64,000 nt of DNA from positions 310,001 through 374,000 of the forward strand of contig NZ_QUMT01000004.1 of the NCBI RefSeq assembly GCF_003387155.1. The letters run 5' to 3'. This DNA is from Roseateles depolymerans. GTDB taxonomy: Bacteria > Pseudomonadota > Gammaproteobacteria > Burkholderiales > Burkholderiaceae_C. The position numbers and the translations under genes are program-made. Of the stretch, positions 8,536-17,369 are shown piece after piece. Below the pieces are notes generated by a model. It worked only from the letters and a program-made list of their open reading frames with translations. It was not told where the DNA came from and made no database searches. Each line of letters begins with the position of its first letter. The first letter of the stretch is position 1.

Positions 8536-9168
8536 ATGATCCGAATCGCCATCGTTGATGACCACGCGATTGTCCGCGCCGGATTGCGGCAATTTCTGTC
8601 CGAGCAGGTAGACCTGCGCGTGACCGGTGAAGCCAGCTCCGGCCGCGAGGCCCTCGATCTCGTCCGCGCCGGCGAGGTGGACGTCATGCTGATGGACCTC
8701 TCGCTGCCCGACCAGAGCGGCGTCGAGACCCTGGCCGCCATCAAGGCGCGCAAGCCTGAATTGCCGGTCCTCATCCTGAGCGGTTTTCCCGAAGCGCATT
8801 ACGCCACCACGCTGCTGCGCCAGGGCGCCAGCGGTTATCTGAACAAGGAATGCGACCCCGAAGAAATCGCCACGGCCATCCGAACCGTGTTCCGGGGACG
8901 CAAGTACATCACGCCCGCCGTGGCCGAACTGCTGGCCGACGGTCTCGGTGCCGCCCAGGACCAGGCCCCGCACGACACCCTCTCCGAGCGGGAGCTGCAG
9001 GTGTTCCTGCGGCTGGCGCGAGGAGAGACGGTGGGGCATATCGCGGACGGCATGTCGCTGAGCGTCAAGACCGTGAGCACATATCGTTCCCGGGTGCTGG
9101 AAAAGCTGGCGCTGAGCACCAACAGCGAGCTGACGTACTACGCGTTGAAGAATGGTTTGATCGAGTAG
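8536..9168 (+). CDS. NarL/FixJ-family response regulator
   Basis: A 210-residue regulator with an N-terminal receiver (Asp8, Asp9, phospho-acceptor Asp54 in VMLMDLSLPD, conserved Ser in LILSG, Lys in LNKECDP) and a C-terminal LuxR helix-turn-helix (about residues 145-205: LSERELQVFLRLARGETV, SVKTVSTYRSRVLEKL). It is transcribed divergently from the HisKA_3 kinase, its probable partner. Target genes may be those in the same patch (BON lipoproteins and small genes), but this is inference. No good Shine-Dalgarno precedes the ATG. Confidence 0.92.
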   Translation: MIRIAIVDDHAIVRAGLRQFLSEQVDLRVTGEASSGREALDLVRAGEVDVMLMDLSLPDQSGVETLAAIKARKPELPVLILSGFPEAHYATTLLRQGASGYLNKECDPEEIATAIRTVFRGRKYITPAVAELLADGLGAAQDQAPHDTLSERELQVFLRLARGETVGHIADGMSLSVKTVSTYRSRVLEKLALSTNSELTYYALKNGLIE

Positions 9169-9180
9169 GCGCTCCGGCCC

Positions 9181-9220
9181 GTATCGCCCGGTATCCCCCG
9201 GTATCGCCGGGTATCGCCAG
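9181..9220. repeat. four tandem copies of a 10-bp unit
   Basis: GTATCGCCCG, GTATCCCCCG, GTATCGCCGG and GTATCGCCAG follow each other without gaps. The array sits between two convergent regulator genes (stops at 9168 and 9254). The units can pair as CCCGGTATCGCCGGG-like hairpins, so it may act in transcript ending. Confidence 0.85.
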
Positions 9221-9253
9221 GAATGGGCCGAAGCCGGCGCTCGTCCAGACGAA

Positions 9254-9664
9254 TCAAGCGTCAGGGTCTTGCCGTTCTGCCAGGCACTGACAATAGGCCA
9301 GCAAATCTTCCAGTTCCGCCGACTTGTCAAACACCCGGTGGGCACCGAGCGCCATGCAGCGCTTGCGCATGTCCGGGGTGGCGTAATTGCTCAGGATCAC
9401 CCGGCGCGCCGAAGGCATCCGGGCCGTGGCGGCCTGCAGGACATTGAGCCCGGTCCCCTGGCTCAGGAAGATGTCGATGATCAGCAGGTCGCAGCCGCCC
9501 TGCTCCTGCGACATCCAGGTCAACGCGCCATCTTCATCCACCGCATGACCCAGCACGCGCAGGTCCACCATCTCCTCCAGGGTCGCCACCAGGTTCTCGC
9601 GGATGACGTCGTTGTCCTCCACCAGGAAGCAGGTGAGTGCGGGAGAAGAAACAGGGGAGTCCAT
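9254..9664 (-). CDS. single-domain response regulator receiver
   Basis: A 136-residue protein that is only a CheY-like receiver. It has the acidic pocket Glu16/Asp17 (FLVEDND), the phospho-acceptor Asp64 in LLIIDIFLSQG, a Ser in VILSNYAT and the conserved Lys in VFDKSAE. It has no output domain, so it probably acts by protein contact or as a phosphate relay or sink. It lies tail to tail with the NarL-type regulator and may be charged by the same kinase (inference). The ATG at 9664 gives the standard receiver boundary; a longer open frame extends upstream but is not protein-like. Confidence 0.85.
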   Translation of the reverse strand: MDSPVSSPALTCFLVEDNDVIRENLVATLEEMVDLRVLGHAVDEDGALTWMSQEQGGCDLLIIDIFLSQGTGLNVLQAATARMPSARRVILSNYATPDMRKRCMALGAHRVFDKSAELEDLLAYCQCLAERQDPDA

Positions 9665-9869
9665 GGCGGGCGCTGGCACGAGACTGCGGACGGTGAACAA
9701 CGGAGCCGCACCGCGGTGACCAGTTCCACGGGAGTGTCCGGGCCCTGGCAGCGGTACCAATGACGGCGCGCGGACGGTCAACATGCCATTGCATGCGGAT
9801 CGTCCGCGCCAGGGGTGATCACCACGAGGGTCCCCGTCCGGGCAGACCCGACGTGGTGGTCCTGCGCCA

Positions 9870-10187
9870 TCAGTTGCGGATGGCGATTTCGTTCTTGACG
9901 CGCTTGACGCCCTTCACACCGCGAGCGATGGCTTCGGCGTTGGTCTTTTCAGTGGCGTTCTTGGCAAAGCCCGACAGCATCACCTCGCCCTGCAGCGTTT
10001 CCACGCTGATGGCGGAGGCATCCACGGTCTTGGCTTCGACGAACTTGGCCTTCACCGCGGTGGTGATGGACGCGTCGTCGACGTATTCGCCAACGGAGGA
10101 CTGACCGCGGGTGACGGCGCAGCCCGGCAGCATCGTGACAGCGCCCACAGCGGTGGCCAGGGCGAGAACGGTGGCTCGAATCATCAT
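9870..10187 (-). CDS. BON-domain lipoprotein (short)
   Basis: A 105-residue protein with a signal peptide ending in a lipobox (MLPGC, Cys23), then one BON domain (DASITTAVKAKFVEA, ISVETLQGEVMLSGFA, VKRVKNEIAIRN). It is probably an envelope-stress lipoprotein, related to the C-terminus of the product at 6430-6876. The start is supported by AAGGAG six to nine bases before two adjacent ATG codons (10187 and 10184). Confidence 0.88.
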   Translation of the reverse strand: MMIRATVLALATAVGAVTMLPGCAVTRGQSSVGEYVDDASITTAVKAKFVEAKTVDASAISVETLQGEVMLSGFAKNATEKTNAEAIARGVKGVKRVKNEIAIRN

Positions 10188-10218
10188 TTATATCTCCTTG
10201 TCGATGACAGACACAGGC

Positions 10219-10416
10219 TCACGCGGCGTGGCGGGGATTCGACACGACGGCAGGGGCCGGCTCGGCAAACGTCGCGGGGGCGTGGTCCATCAGATAGGGC
10301 AGCGCCGCTTCCAGGCCCAGCACCGCATCATGGTCGGACACCGAAGCCCAGTGGATCTGGGCTGCGCCGTCGTCGGCATGTTGATGAAATGTCTGGAAGT
10401 GGTCGGTGTGTCCCAT
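10219..10416 (-). CDS. small hypothetical acidic/His-rich protein
   Basis: A 65-residue product starting MGHTDHFQTFHQHADDG. I do not recognise it. It is rich in His, Asp and Ala, with no membrane segment. The start at 10416 is well supported by AAGGAG seven bases upstream, and the gene sits just upstream of the BON lipoprotein (stop 31 bp before the BON start) on the same strand, so the two may be co-transcribed. Confidence 0.6.
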   Translation of the reverse strand: MGHTDHFQTFHQHADDGAAQIHWASVSDHDAVLGLEAALPYLMDHAPATFAEPAPAVVSNPRHAA

Positions 10417-10504
10417 CGTCTGGCTCCTTGGCGCCCCGTGGCGTGCTGAGATGAACTCTACGTATCCCGAACAGACTGGCCTGTCGTCCACATCCGCGAG
10501 TCGT

Positions 10505-10612
10505 TGTAGGACAAACGGAAATGGTGGCGGGTGCGCCACGTTTGTGCATGAGTCCAACCGATCGGCCTGCGCGTCACGAAGGATTCGCAAGGGCACGGCA
10601 TGCTGTCCTACA
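10505..10612. promoter_or_regulatory. inverted pair of TGTAGGACA motifs between divergent genes
   Basis: TGTAGGACA at 10505-10513 and its exact complement TGTCCTACA at 10604-10612 face each other in the 253-bp region between the small gene starting at 10416 and the gene starting at 10670. Each lies 55-100 bp from the start codon it could serve. They may be binding sites for a regulator shared by both promoters. Confidence 0.4.
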
Positions 10613-10669
10613 TCCGGTTGCGACAGCACCCGACAGGTGCGGCAGCATGCTTTCCCTAGGATCACGGCC

Positions 10670-11161
10670 ATGGACAAGAACACGATGGGCGCCTCGTTGG
10701 GAAGCGCCATGAACGCCCCCCTCCCGACCTCGCTGGTGGAACCCGCACACCGGCCCTCGAATCTGCCCGCTCACCTGTCAGCGCAGGTGCACTTTGCGCC
10801 GGCCCCGGCCGCCAAGGCTTTCAAGCCCTCGCATTGCGTCAGCGCCGAGCTGCTGCTGTCCACGCCGCTGACGGTGGTGGTGCGTGCCAAGCTGGACTTC
10901 GTGATGGACGGCCAGGTGCGGGAAGACGAAGTGGCGCTGGTGATCTCGCGCAACCGCTGCGAGGGAGACCATCCCTATTGGCCCGCGCTGCTGTCGGCGG
11001 CGCAGGAGCACTGGCATCGCTGCCGCGGCCAGGCGCGCCGGATGACGGCCTGCGTGGACGGTGAATGGCAGACGCTGCTGGCAGCGCAGCCCACCGCTGC
11101 CAATGATCTGGATGGCGGCCTGGCCGCGCCCGTGCAGCGGCCGGCTTACGTGCAGCACTGA
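10670..11161 (+). CDS. hypothetical protein
   Basis: A 163-residue predicted cytoplasmic protein with no family I can name. The first 45 residues are low in order and rich in Pro, Ala and Ser. The rest looks folded (HCVSAELLLSTPLTVVVRAKLDFVMDG, split by short turns, then HPYWPALLSAAQEHWHRCRG). The ATG at 10670 is preferred by position; ATGs at 10685 and 10709 are possible, the last with a GGGAAG nearby. It is divergent from the 65-residue gene and its BON neighbour. Confidence 0.6.
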   Translation: MDKNTMGASLGSAMNAPLPTSLVEPAHRPSNLPAHLSAQVHFAPAPAAKAFKPSHCVSAELLLSTPLTVVVRAKLDFVMDGQVREDEVALVISRNRCEGDHPYWPALLSAAQEHWHRCRGQARRMTACVDGEWQTLLAAQPTAANDLDGGLAAPVQRPAYVQH

Positions 11162-11280
11162 ACCGGCGGCACGCCCGCCGGGCTTCTTTACAGAATCGCA
11201 TCATGGCTGTCAGCCCGTCGACGGCCACCCGCCGACGTCGGCGGCGATAATGTCCTCGTTGGCCGCAGTGGCCCGATGAC

Positions 11281-11931
11281 ATGACCCAGCGCATTTCCAG
11301 CATGCTCCGCACGCCCGAGGCGTCCTCCCGTTCCCGTTCTCCCGACCTGCTCCGCGTCGTGGGCTTGCTCGGTGTGGTCGCCATGGCCAGCGCCTTGTCG
11401 GCATGCGGCAGCTTCGGGGGCGACACCGCCGCGGGCGGCCGCAAGGGATCGGTCTACCAGAACGAACGTTTCCAGGCCGACGAAACCTTCTCCCGACTGT
11501 TCGACGCCAGCGTGGAAGACACCTGCGAGGCGGCGCGGCGCGCGCTGCTGAGCCAGGGCTATGTCATCAACCTCGCACAGGCCGGGTCCATCAGCGGCAG
11601 CAAGCGCTTCCAGCCGGAAGGCGAGGTGCATGTGGAGATCGCCTTCAACATCGTCTGCGTGCCCGAAGGCGGCGGCGGCAAGCTCTCCACCGCCTACGTG
11701 TCTGCCCTGCAGGACCGCTACACCGTCAAGCGCAGTACCAACTCCACCAGTCTGGGCGTGAGCGCCATCGGCTCGATCTCGGTGCCGCTGTCGTCCACGT
11801 CCGAGTCGCTGGTGAAGGTCGCCTCCGAGACCATCCCCGCCGGGCAGTTCTACGACCGCTTCTTCGCATTGATGCAGAAGATGCTGCGGGAGCAGGCGCA
11901 GGTGGTGTCCACCGGGGAAGCATCGCCCTGA
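11281..11931 (+). CDS. DUF2242-family lipoprotein
   Basis: A 216-residue envelope protein of the DUF2242 family. A long N-region precedes a hydrophobic signal and lipobox ALSAC (Cys42), predicting a lipoprotein. The family pattern is clear: VYQNERFQADETFSRLFD, CEAARRALLSQGYVI, a beta-rich middle (GSKRFQPEGEVHVEIAFNIVC) and a C-terminal helical FYDRFFALMQKML. Function is unknown. It ends in a strong bidirectional terminator shared with the convergent peptidase gene. An ATG at residue 8 is an alternative start. Confidence 0.85.
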   Translation: MTQRISSMLRTPEASSRSRSPDLLRVVGLLGVVAMASALSACGSFGGDTAAGGRKGSVYQNERFQADETFSRLFDASVEDTCEAARRALLSQGYVINLAQAGSISGSKRFQPEGEVHVEIAFNIVCVPEGGGGKLSTAYVSALQDRYTVKRSTNSTSLGVSAIGSISVPLSSTSESLVKVASETIPAGQFYDRFFALMQKMLREQAQVVSTGEASP

Positions 11932-11964
11932 GGGCGAGGCCACCCGATCCACCCGTTGAGCATG

Positions 11965-11994
11965 AAAAAGGGGCGCCTTCAGCGCCCCTCTTTT
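11965..11994. terminator. bidirectional rho-independent terminator
   Basis: GGGGCGC (11970-11976) pairs with GCGCCCC (11982-11988) around CTTCA, with an A-run before and TCTTTT after. It lies between the convergent DUF2242 and M3 peptidase genes and can serve both. Confidence 0.85.
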
Positions 11995-12011
11995 CCATCG
12001 GTCTGCCTCGT

Positions 12012-14186
12012 TTACTTCGCCGCAGTGGCCTTGGGCTTGTCGATCACCAGCCCACGACGCTCCAGCAGCGGCGCGATGTCCGGCTCATGGCCCACCACGC
12101 TGCGGAACAGCGTCAGGGCGTCCTGGCTGCCCCCCTGGGACAGCAGCCGGGCGCGGAACTGGTCTCCCAGTTCGCGCTTCAGTCCGCCGTTGGCCTTGAA
12201 CCATTCGACCGTGTCGGCATCCAGCACTTCCGACCAGATGTAGGCGTAGTAGCCCGCCGCATACCCGCCCATGATGTGGCTGAAGTAGGGCGTGCGATAG
12301 CGCGGCGGCACGGCCGCGTAATCAAAGCCGTCCTCGCGCAGCGCCTTGGCCTCGAAGTCCATCACACCGGCGGCCGCAGGCACCTGCTCCAGCGGCAGCT
12401 GGTGCCAGCGCTGGTCCAGCATGGCCGCGCTCAGGTATTCGGTGGTGGCGAACCCCTGGTTGAACTTGTGGGCCGCCAGCACCTTGTCCAGCAGCTCCTT
12501 GGGCATGGGAGCGCCGGTCTTGTAGTGCTTGGCATAGTTGGCCAGCACGCTGGGCCAGGTCGCCCACATCTCGTTGACCTGGGACGGATATTCCACGAAG
12601 TCGCGCGGCACGCGGGTGCCGGCCATGCTGGGGTACTTCACGTTCGAGAACATGCCGTGCAGGGCATGGCCGAACTCATGGAACATGGTGTTGACCTCAT
12701 CCCAGGTCAGCAGCGTCGGCTTGCCGTCGGCCGGCTTGGGGATGTTGAGGTGGTTGGCCACGACCGGCTTCTGGTTGAACAGGCCGTTCTGGTCGACGTA
12801 CGCATTCATCCAGGCACCGCCGCGCTTGGACGGGCGGGCATACATGTCGGCGATGAAGATCGCCAGCTGCGAGCCATCCGCGTTGAACACGTCGTAGACC
12901 AGCACGTCCGGATGGTAGACGGGCAGGTCCTTGCGTTCCTTGAAGCTCAGGCCGTAGAGCTGGCCGGCGGCGTAGAACACGCCGTTTTCCAGCACGTTGC
13001 GCATCTCCAGATAGGGCTTGAGCTGCGATTCGTCGAAGCCGTACTTGGCGGCGCGCACCTTCTCCGTGTAGTAGCTCCAGTCCCAGGCGGCCAGCTTGAA
13101 GCTGGGCTGGTGACGGGCCGCCTGCTCACGGTCGATCATGGCCTGCAGGTCGTCGCCCTCACGACGGGCGGCGGCCACGGCGGCCGGTGCCAGCTGGCCC
13201 AGCATCGCATTCACGGCCTTTGGCGAGCGGGCGGTCTCGTCACTCAGCACGAAGTCCGCGTGCGTGGCAAAGCCCAGCAGGCGGGCACGCTCGGCGCGCA
13301 GGGTGGCCACGCGGGACACGAGCGCGGTGTTGTCGAAGGCATTGCCGCGGCTGCCGCGCGCCACCGACGCCTTGTAGATGCGCTCACGCAGCGCCCGGTT
13401 GTCCAACTGCGCCAGCACCGGCTGACCCGTGGTGTTGAGCAGGGCGATCAGATATTTGCCGTCCAGCCCGCGTGCCTTCGCAGCGGCGGCCGCGCTGGCG
13501 ATCTGCTCATCACTCAGACCGGCCAGCTCTTCTGCCTTGTCCACCACCACGGCCGAGTCGTTCACCTCGGCCAGCACGTTCTGGTTGAACCGGGCGCCCA
13601 GGGTCGCCAGCTCGGCATTGATGGCCTTCATGCGGGCCTTGCCGGATTCGTCCAGCTTGGCACCGGCACGCACCAGGCTGTTGTAGTGGCGCTCGACCAG
13701 ACGCTGCTCCTGCGCGTCCAGGCCCAGCGAGCCGCGACGTTGCCAGAGCGACTCCACCCGGGCGAAGAGTTGCGGATTCAGCGCGATGGCATCACGGTGC
13801 GCCGCCATGCGGGCGGCGAAGTCGCCCTGCAGCTTCAGCCGGGCTGGATTGGCGTCGGCGCCGACCAGGCTGCCCAGCAGCGTGCTGGCGCGTTGCAGCA
13901 GGCGACCCGACCGCTCCAGCGCAACGATGGTGTTGTCAAAGGTCGGCGGCTTCGGATTGCTGGCGATGGCCTGCACTTCCTTGAGCTGCTCGGCCATGCC
14001 CTGCTCCAGGGCGGGGGCGATGTCTTCGTCCCGGATCTTGTCGAATGGCGGGTACTGCAGCGGCAGCGGGCTGGGGGCGATCAGCGCATTGGCGATGGCG
14101 GCAGAGGCCGCCTGGGCCGGAACGGTCTGCGCCAGCACCGGCGCGGAAAGGGCCAGCGAGGCGGCCAGGACAAAGGGGATCCTCAT
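12012..14186 (-). CDS. exported M3-family zinc metallopeptidase (Dcp/oligopeptidase type)
   Basis: A 724-residue member of the thimet oligopeptidase (M3A) family. It has an N-terminal signal peptide (MRIPFVLAASLALSAPVLAQ), so unlike E. coli Dcp or OpdA it is probably periplasmic. The zinc motif FHEFGHALHG holds His503, Glu504 and His507; the third ligand is expected in the following helix. The family C-terminal motif around SHIMGGYAAGYYAYIWSE is present. It should cleave short peptides. The start at 14186 was chosen for the signal peptide; a longer open frame upstream is unlike protein. Confidence 0.92.
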   Translation of the reverse strand: MRIPFVLAASLALSAPVLAQTVPAQAASAAIANALIAPSPLPLQYPPFDKIRDEDIAPALEQGMAEQLKEVQAIASNPKPPTFDNTIVALERSGRLLQRASTLLGSLVGADANPARLKLQGDFAARMAAHRDAIALNPQLFARVESLWQRRGSLGLDAQEQRLVERHYNSLVRAGAKLDESGKARMKAINAELATLGARFNQNVLAEVNDSAVVVDKAEELAGLSDEQIASAAAAAKARGLDGKYLIALLNTTGQPVLAQLDNRALRERIYKASVARGSRGNAFDNTALVSRVATLRAERARLLGFATHADFVLSDETARSPKAVNAMLGQLAPAAVAAARREGDDLQAMIDREQAARHQPSFKLAAWDWSYYTEKVRAAKYGFDESQLKPYLEMRNVLENGVFYAAGQLYGLSFKERKDLPVYHPDVLVYDVFNADGSQLAIFIADMYARPSKRGGAWMNAYVDQNGLFNQKPVVANHLNIPKPADGKPTLLTWDEVNTMFHEFGHALHGMFSNVKYPSMAGTRVPRDFVEYPSQVNEMWATWPSVLANYAKHYKTGAPMPKELLDKVLAAHKFNQGFATTEYLSAAMLDQRWHQLPLEQVPAAAGVMDFEAKALREDGFDYAAVPPRYRTPYFSHIMGGYAAGYYAYIWSEVLDADTVEWFKANGGLKRELGDQFRARLLSQGGSQDALTLFRSVVGHEPDIAPLLERRGLVIDKPKATAAK

Positions 14187-14437
14187 TGGGGGAGCTCGGG
14201 GTGCGAGTGCGTTCAGGAAGACGCAGAGCCTAGCCCATCGATCGGTGGCAGCCGAAGGGCATGGGCAGAGGGGGGCGGAAGCCGCCCCGCAGGGCTCTGA
14301 TCGGCGGCGAAGTCGGGGGTAACCCTGATGGAGCACCCCGGCACCGGCTGGATGAACCGCCGTTCACACTGCGGGGACTCCGATGGCCCTAGCATGCAGG
14401 CCCAGGTCCCACTCCCGCGCAGCGCGCGCTCGCCCGC

Positions 14438-15463
14438 ATGACTTCCACTTTTCAATGGGCCCTCATCGGCCCGGGTGCCATTGCCCACGTGTTTGCGGAG
14501 GCGGTCAGCCAGCTCGACCACTGCCGCCTGCACACGGTCTGCGGCCGGGACGCCCAGCGCGCCGCCCAGTTCGCGCAGCGCTGGTCAGTCGAGGGCGACA
14601 CGCCGGTGCGCGCCACCACCGACCTGGCGTCGCTGCTCGCCGACCCGCAGATCGACGGGGTCTACATCGCCACGCCGCACGGCCAGCATTTCGAGCCGGC
14701 GCTGGCTGCGTTGAAGGCCGGCAAGGCGGTGCTCTGCGAGAAGTCGCTGGTGCCGACGCGGGCCATGGCGCAGCAACTGGTGGCCGCTGCGCAGGAGCAG
14801 CGCGTCTTCCTGATGGAAGCCGTGTGGACCCGTTTCCTGCCGGTCTACGAAGAGATGGCGCGCTGGCTCGCCGAAGGACGCATCGGCCGCCTGCGAGCGC
14901 TGCAATCGAGCTTCTGTTTCCCGGCGCCCTACGATCCGGACAGTCGCCTGTTCAGTCCGGCCCTGGCGGGAGGCGCGCTGCTGGACGTGGGGGTCTACAA
15001 CCTCAATGCCACGCGTTTTGTGCTGCGGCACGCGCTGGGCGAGGTGCCGCCGCTCCAGGGCCTGGCGGTCCAGGGGCTGCTGGCGCCCACGGGCGTGGAT
15101 GCGCGCGTCAGCGCCAGCCTGGATTTCGGTGACGGACTGGTGGCGCAGATGGTGTGCGGCCTTGACACCTTCGCTCCCAACACCCTGCATGTGATGGGAG
15201 AGGGCGGCGCGATCGTGCTGCCGGAGACCTTCTGGCAGGCCACGCGGGCCCAGTGTTTGCGCCCTGGCCAGGACGCGGTGACGGTGGATCTGCCGTTCAA
15301 CACCAATGGCTTTGAATATCAGATCGCCGATGCCATGGCCCGCATCCGGGCGGGCGAGATCGAAAGCCCGGTGATGCCGCATGCGGAGACCTTGGCCGTG
15401 CTCGGCTGGATCGATGAGATCCGCCGCCAATTGGGTGCGCGTCTGCCGTTTGATGCGCTTTGA
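14438..15463 (+). CDS. Gfo/Idh/MocA-family NAD(P)-dependent oxidoreductase
   Basis: A 341-residue dehydrogenase with an N-terminal Rossmann domain (ALIGPGAIAHVFAEAV, then DGVYIATPHGQHFEPALAAL) and the family catalytic-lysine motif CEKSL (about residues 100-104). The C-terminal alpha/beta domain carries GGALLDVGVYNLNATRFVL. The substrate is probably a sugar, dihydrodiol or related alcohol, but nothing nearby narrows it. It is a single gene followed by a strong terminator. Confidence 0.88.
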   Translation: MTSTFQWALIGPGAIAHVFAEAVSQLDHCRLHTVCGRDAQRAAQFAQRWSVEGDTPVRATTDLASLLADPQIDGVYIATPHGQHFEPALAALKAGKAVLCEKSLVPTRAMAQQLVAAAQEQRVFLMEAVWTRFLPVYEEMARWLAEGRIGRLRALQSSFCFPAPYDPDSRLFSPALAGGALLDVGVYNLNATRFVLRHALGEVPPLQGLAVQGLLAPTGVDARVSASLDFGDGLVAQMVCGLDTFAPNTLHVMGEGGAIVLPETFWQATRAQCLRPGQDAVTVDLPFNTNGFEYQIADAMARIRAGEIESPVMPHAETLAVLGWIDEIRRQLGARLPFDAL

Positions 15464-15491
15464 TTCGCAACAGGACCGGCTGTTCAAAGAA

Positions 15492-15519
15492 AAGGCCGCC
15501 TCCCGAAGGAGGCGGCCTT
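15492..15519 (+). terminator. rho-independent terminator
   Basis: A 12-bp perfect stem (15492-15503 with 15508-15519) closed by a CGAA loop lies 29 bp after the oxidoreductase stop. The T-run is short, so termination strength is inferred from the stem. Confidence 0.75.
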
Positions 15520-15589
15520 GATGTCACCGTCGCAGCGCTGAGCAGGTCCGGCCTCGTGTCGGCCGGGGCCCGGCAGCGCAGCGCCGTCC

Positions 15590-16297
15590 TCAGTCGTCGC
15601 TGCTGCCAGCGAAACCGAAGATGCTCAGCAGGCTGGTGAACAGGTTGAACAGCGACACGAACAGGCCGACCGTGGCCATCACGTAGTTGCGCTCACCGCC
15701 GTTGACGATGTTGCTCGTCTCGAACAGGATCAGGCCGATCGACAGCAGGGCCACCACGCCGGAGATCACCAGACCCATCACCGGCATCTGCAGCCAGATG
15801 TTGGCCACCGCCGCCAGCAGCGCCACGATCATGCCGGCGAAGAGGAAGCCGCCCATGAAGCTGAAGTCCTTCTTGGTCGCCAGCACGTAGGCGGACAGGG
15901 CCAGGAAGGTGCCACCGGTGGTGGCCAGGGCCAGGGCGATGGTGTTGGCGCCGCCCGGCAGCTTCAGATAAAGACTCAGCAGCGGGCCCAGGGACCAGCC
16001 CATGAAGCCGGTGAGCGCGAACACCAGCGGAATGGCCATCGCACTGTTGCGCATGCGGTGGATGCCGAACAGCAGGGCGAAGTAACCCACCAGGGTCAGC
16101 AGCATGCCGGGGGCGGGCCACTGGAAGGCCACGGCCGCGGCCGCAACGCCGCCGCTGAACAGCAGCGTCATCGACAACAGCGCATAGGTGTTGCGCAGCA
16201 CGCGGGCCACGTCCCCGGGCTGGCTGAAGACCGAGCCACCGGCGGTGGCGGGCGTCCAGGTCGTGGGGGACGCCGAAGATCGTTGGAAGTCACTCAT
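15590..16297 (-). CDS. Bax inhibitor-1/YccA-family membrane protein
   Basis: A 235-residue protein with seven predicted membrane segments. The family C-terminal features are visible, including ILFETSNIVNGGERNYVMATVGLFVSLFNLF and a short acidic tail GSSDD. Bacterial members such as YccA and YbhL are inner-membrane proteins; YccA modulates FtsH and some members leak calcium. The start at 16297 has AAGGAG seven bases upstream. It appears to be a single gene. Confidence 0.93.
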   Translation of the reverse strand: MSDFQRSSASPTTWTPATAGGSVFSQPGDVARVLRNTYALLSMTLLFSGGVAAAAVAFQWPAPGMLLTLVGYFALLFGIHRMRNSAMAIPLVFALTGFMGWSLGPLLSLYLKLPGGANTIALALATTGGTFLALSAYVLATKKDFSFMGGFLFAGMIVALLAAVANIWLQMPVMGLVISGVVALLSIGLILFETSNIVNGGERNYVMATVGLFVSLFNLFTSLLSIFGFAGSSDD

Positions 16298-16406
16298 GAC
16301 TGAACTCCTTGGGTGGACAGGACGCGCGGTGTGGATCCGACAACCGGCCCCCTCACCGCGCGCGCGCAAGCTGCACCTTAAGACTTCATCGACTTCCGAA
16401 AAACCA

Positions 16407-17369
16407 TCAATTCCCTTGCAACACTGAAGACAAAGCCGAAGCGTCAGAAATCTCGGACGACTCCGTTTCGGCGCGGCCCTGGCGCCGGGATGCGAGGAGC
16501 TTGGCTACCAGCGGATGGTTCTGACCGCGGCGGGAATAGATGCCGTGCAAGTCTTCCACCACGTCGCTCTGGCCCAGCAGGTGCAGCCCACTCATCAGCG
16601 CCAGGTCATCCCCGCCCAGCCGGCTGACAGGAAACACGCCCAGGCCGCGGGCGGCAAACACGCTCATCAGCGCACTGTCTTCGAACTCCCCCACCACCTG
16701 CGGGCGGATGTGATGCTGTTCGAACCAGCGCTCGATGCTGGCCCGCAGCGACGCATGACGGGTGGGCAGTAACACCGGCAACTCTTCCAGGCAGTACGGG
16801 AAGGGACGGCCGGGTGAACGCTGGGCGCGAGCAACCAGGTCGGCCGGGCCCCACCAGTCCACCGGCGTGCTGGCCAGCAACTGGCTGGTGATGCGAAGTG
16901 TCGGATTGACGGGGGCTGGCTGGTCAGTGAGCACTAAATCCAGATGGTGCAGAGCCAGTTCACCCAGCAGCTGGTCGACCTCGCCTTCGTGACAGATCAG
17001 GCGCAGGTTGGGGGTGTCCAGCACCGGCGCCAGCAGGGCATGGGCGGCCAGTTTGGACAGTCCGTCGGACAAGCCGACCGACAGACGTTGCACCCGCTGG
17101 GTGGCGGCTTCATGCACCTCATGCGGGACCAACTGGCCGATCTGGAAGATTTCCTCGGCCCGGCTGAAGGCGGCCTGGCCGGCTTCGGTCAGCACCAGGC
17201 CGCGGCCTTCCGGCTTGAGCAGTTGATGGCCGAGCGCACGTTCGAGCTCACGCACCTGGGCGCTGATGGTCTGCACGGCCATGCCCAGACGGTCGGCCGC
17301 ACGGGCAAAGCCGCCTTCCTTGGCGACCACCCAGAAGTAGTGCAGGTGACGGTAATTCAGCGAACTCAT
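16407..17369 (-). CDS. nhaR: LysR-family regulator NhaR
   Basis: A 320-residue LysR-type regulator. The N-terminal helix-turn-helix (LNYRHLHYFWVVAKEGGFARAADRL, split across residues 4-28, then TISAQVRELERALG) and the YRHLHYFW opening are typical of NhaR, the sodium- and pH-responsive activator of the NhaA antiporter. The effector domain (about 90-300) is complete. No nhaA lies beside it, so its target is elsewhere or outside the window. The tail after residue 300 is Ser/Glu-rich. Confidence 0.85.
   Translation of the reverse strand: MSSLNYRHLHYFWVVAKEGGFARAADRLGMAVQTISAQVRELERALGHQLLKPEGRGLVLTEAGQAAFSRAEEIFQIGQLVPHEVHEAATQRVQRLSVGLSDGLSKLAAHALLAPVLDTPNLRLICHEGEVDQLLGELALHHLDLVLTDQPAPVNPTLRITSQLLASTPVDWWGPADLVARAQRSPGRPFPYCLEELPVLLPTRHASLRASIERWFEQHHIRPQVVGEFEDSALMSVFAARGLGVFPVSRLGGDDLALMSGLHLLGQSDVVEDLHGIYSRRGQNHPLVAKLLASRRQGRAETESSEISDASALSSVLQGN

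Noticed and set aside
11403-14300. A 965-codon plus-strand frame opposite the M3 peptidase
   Set aside because: The HEFGH peptidase on the minus strand explains the openness; the plus-strand translation has no family features and overlaps the DUF2242 gene in another frame.
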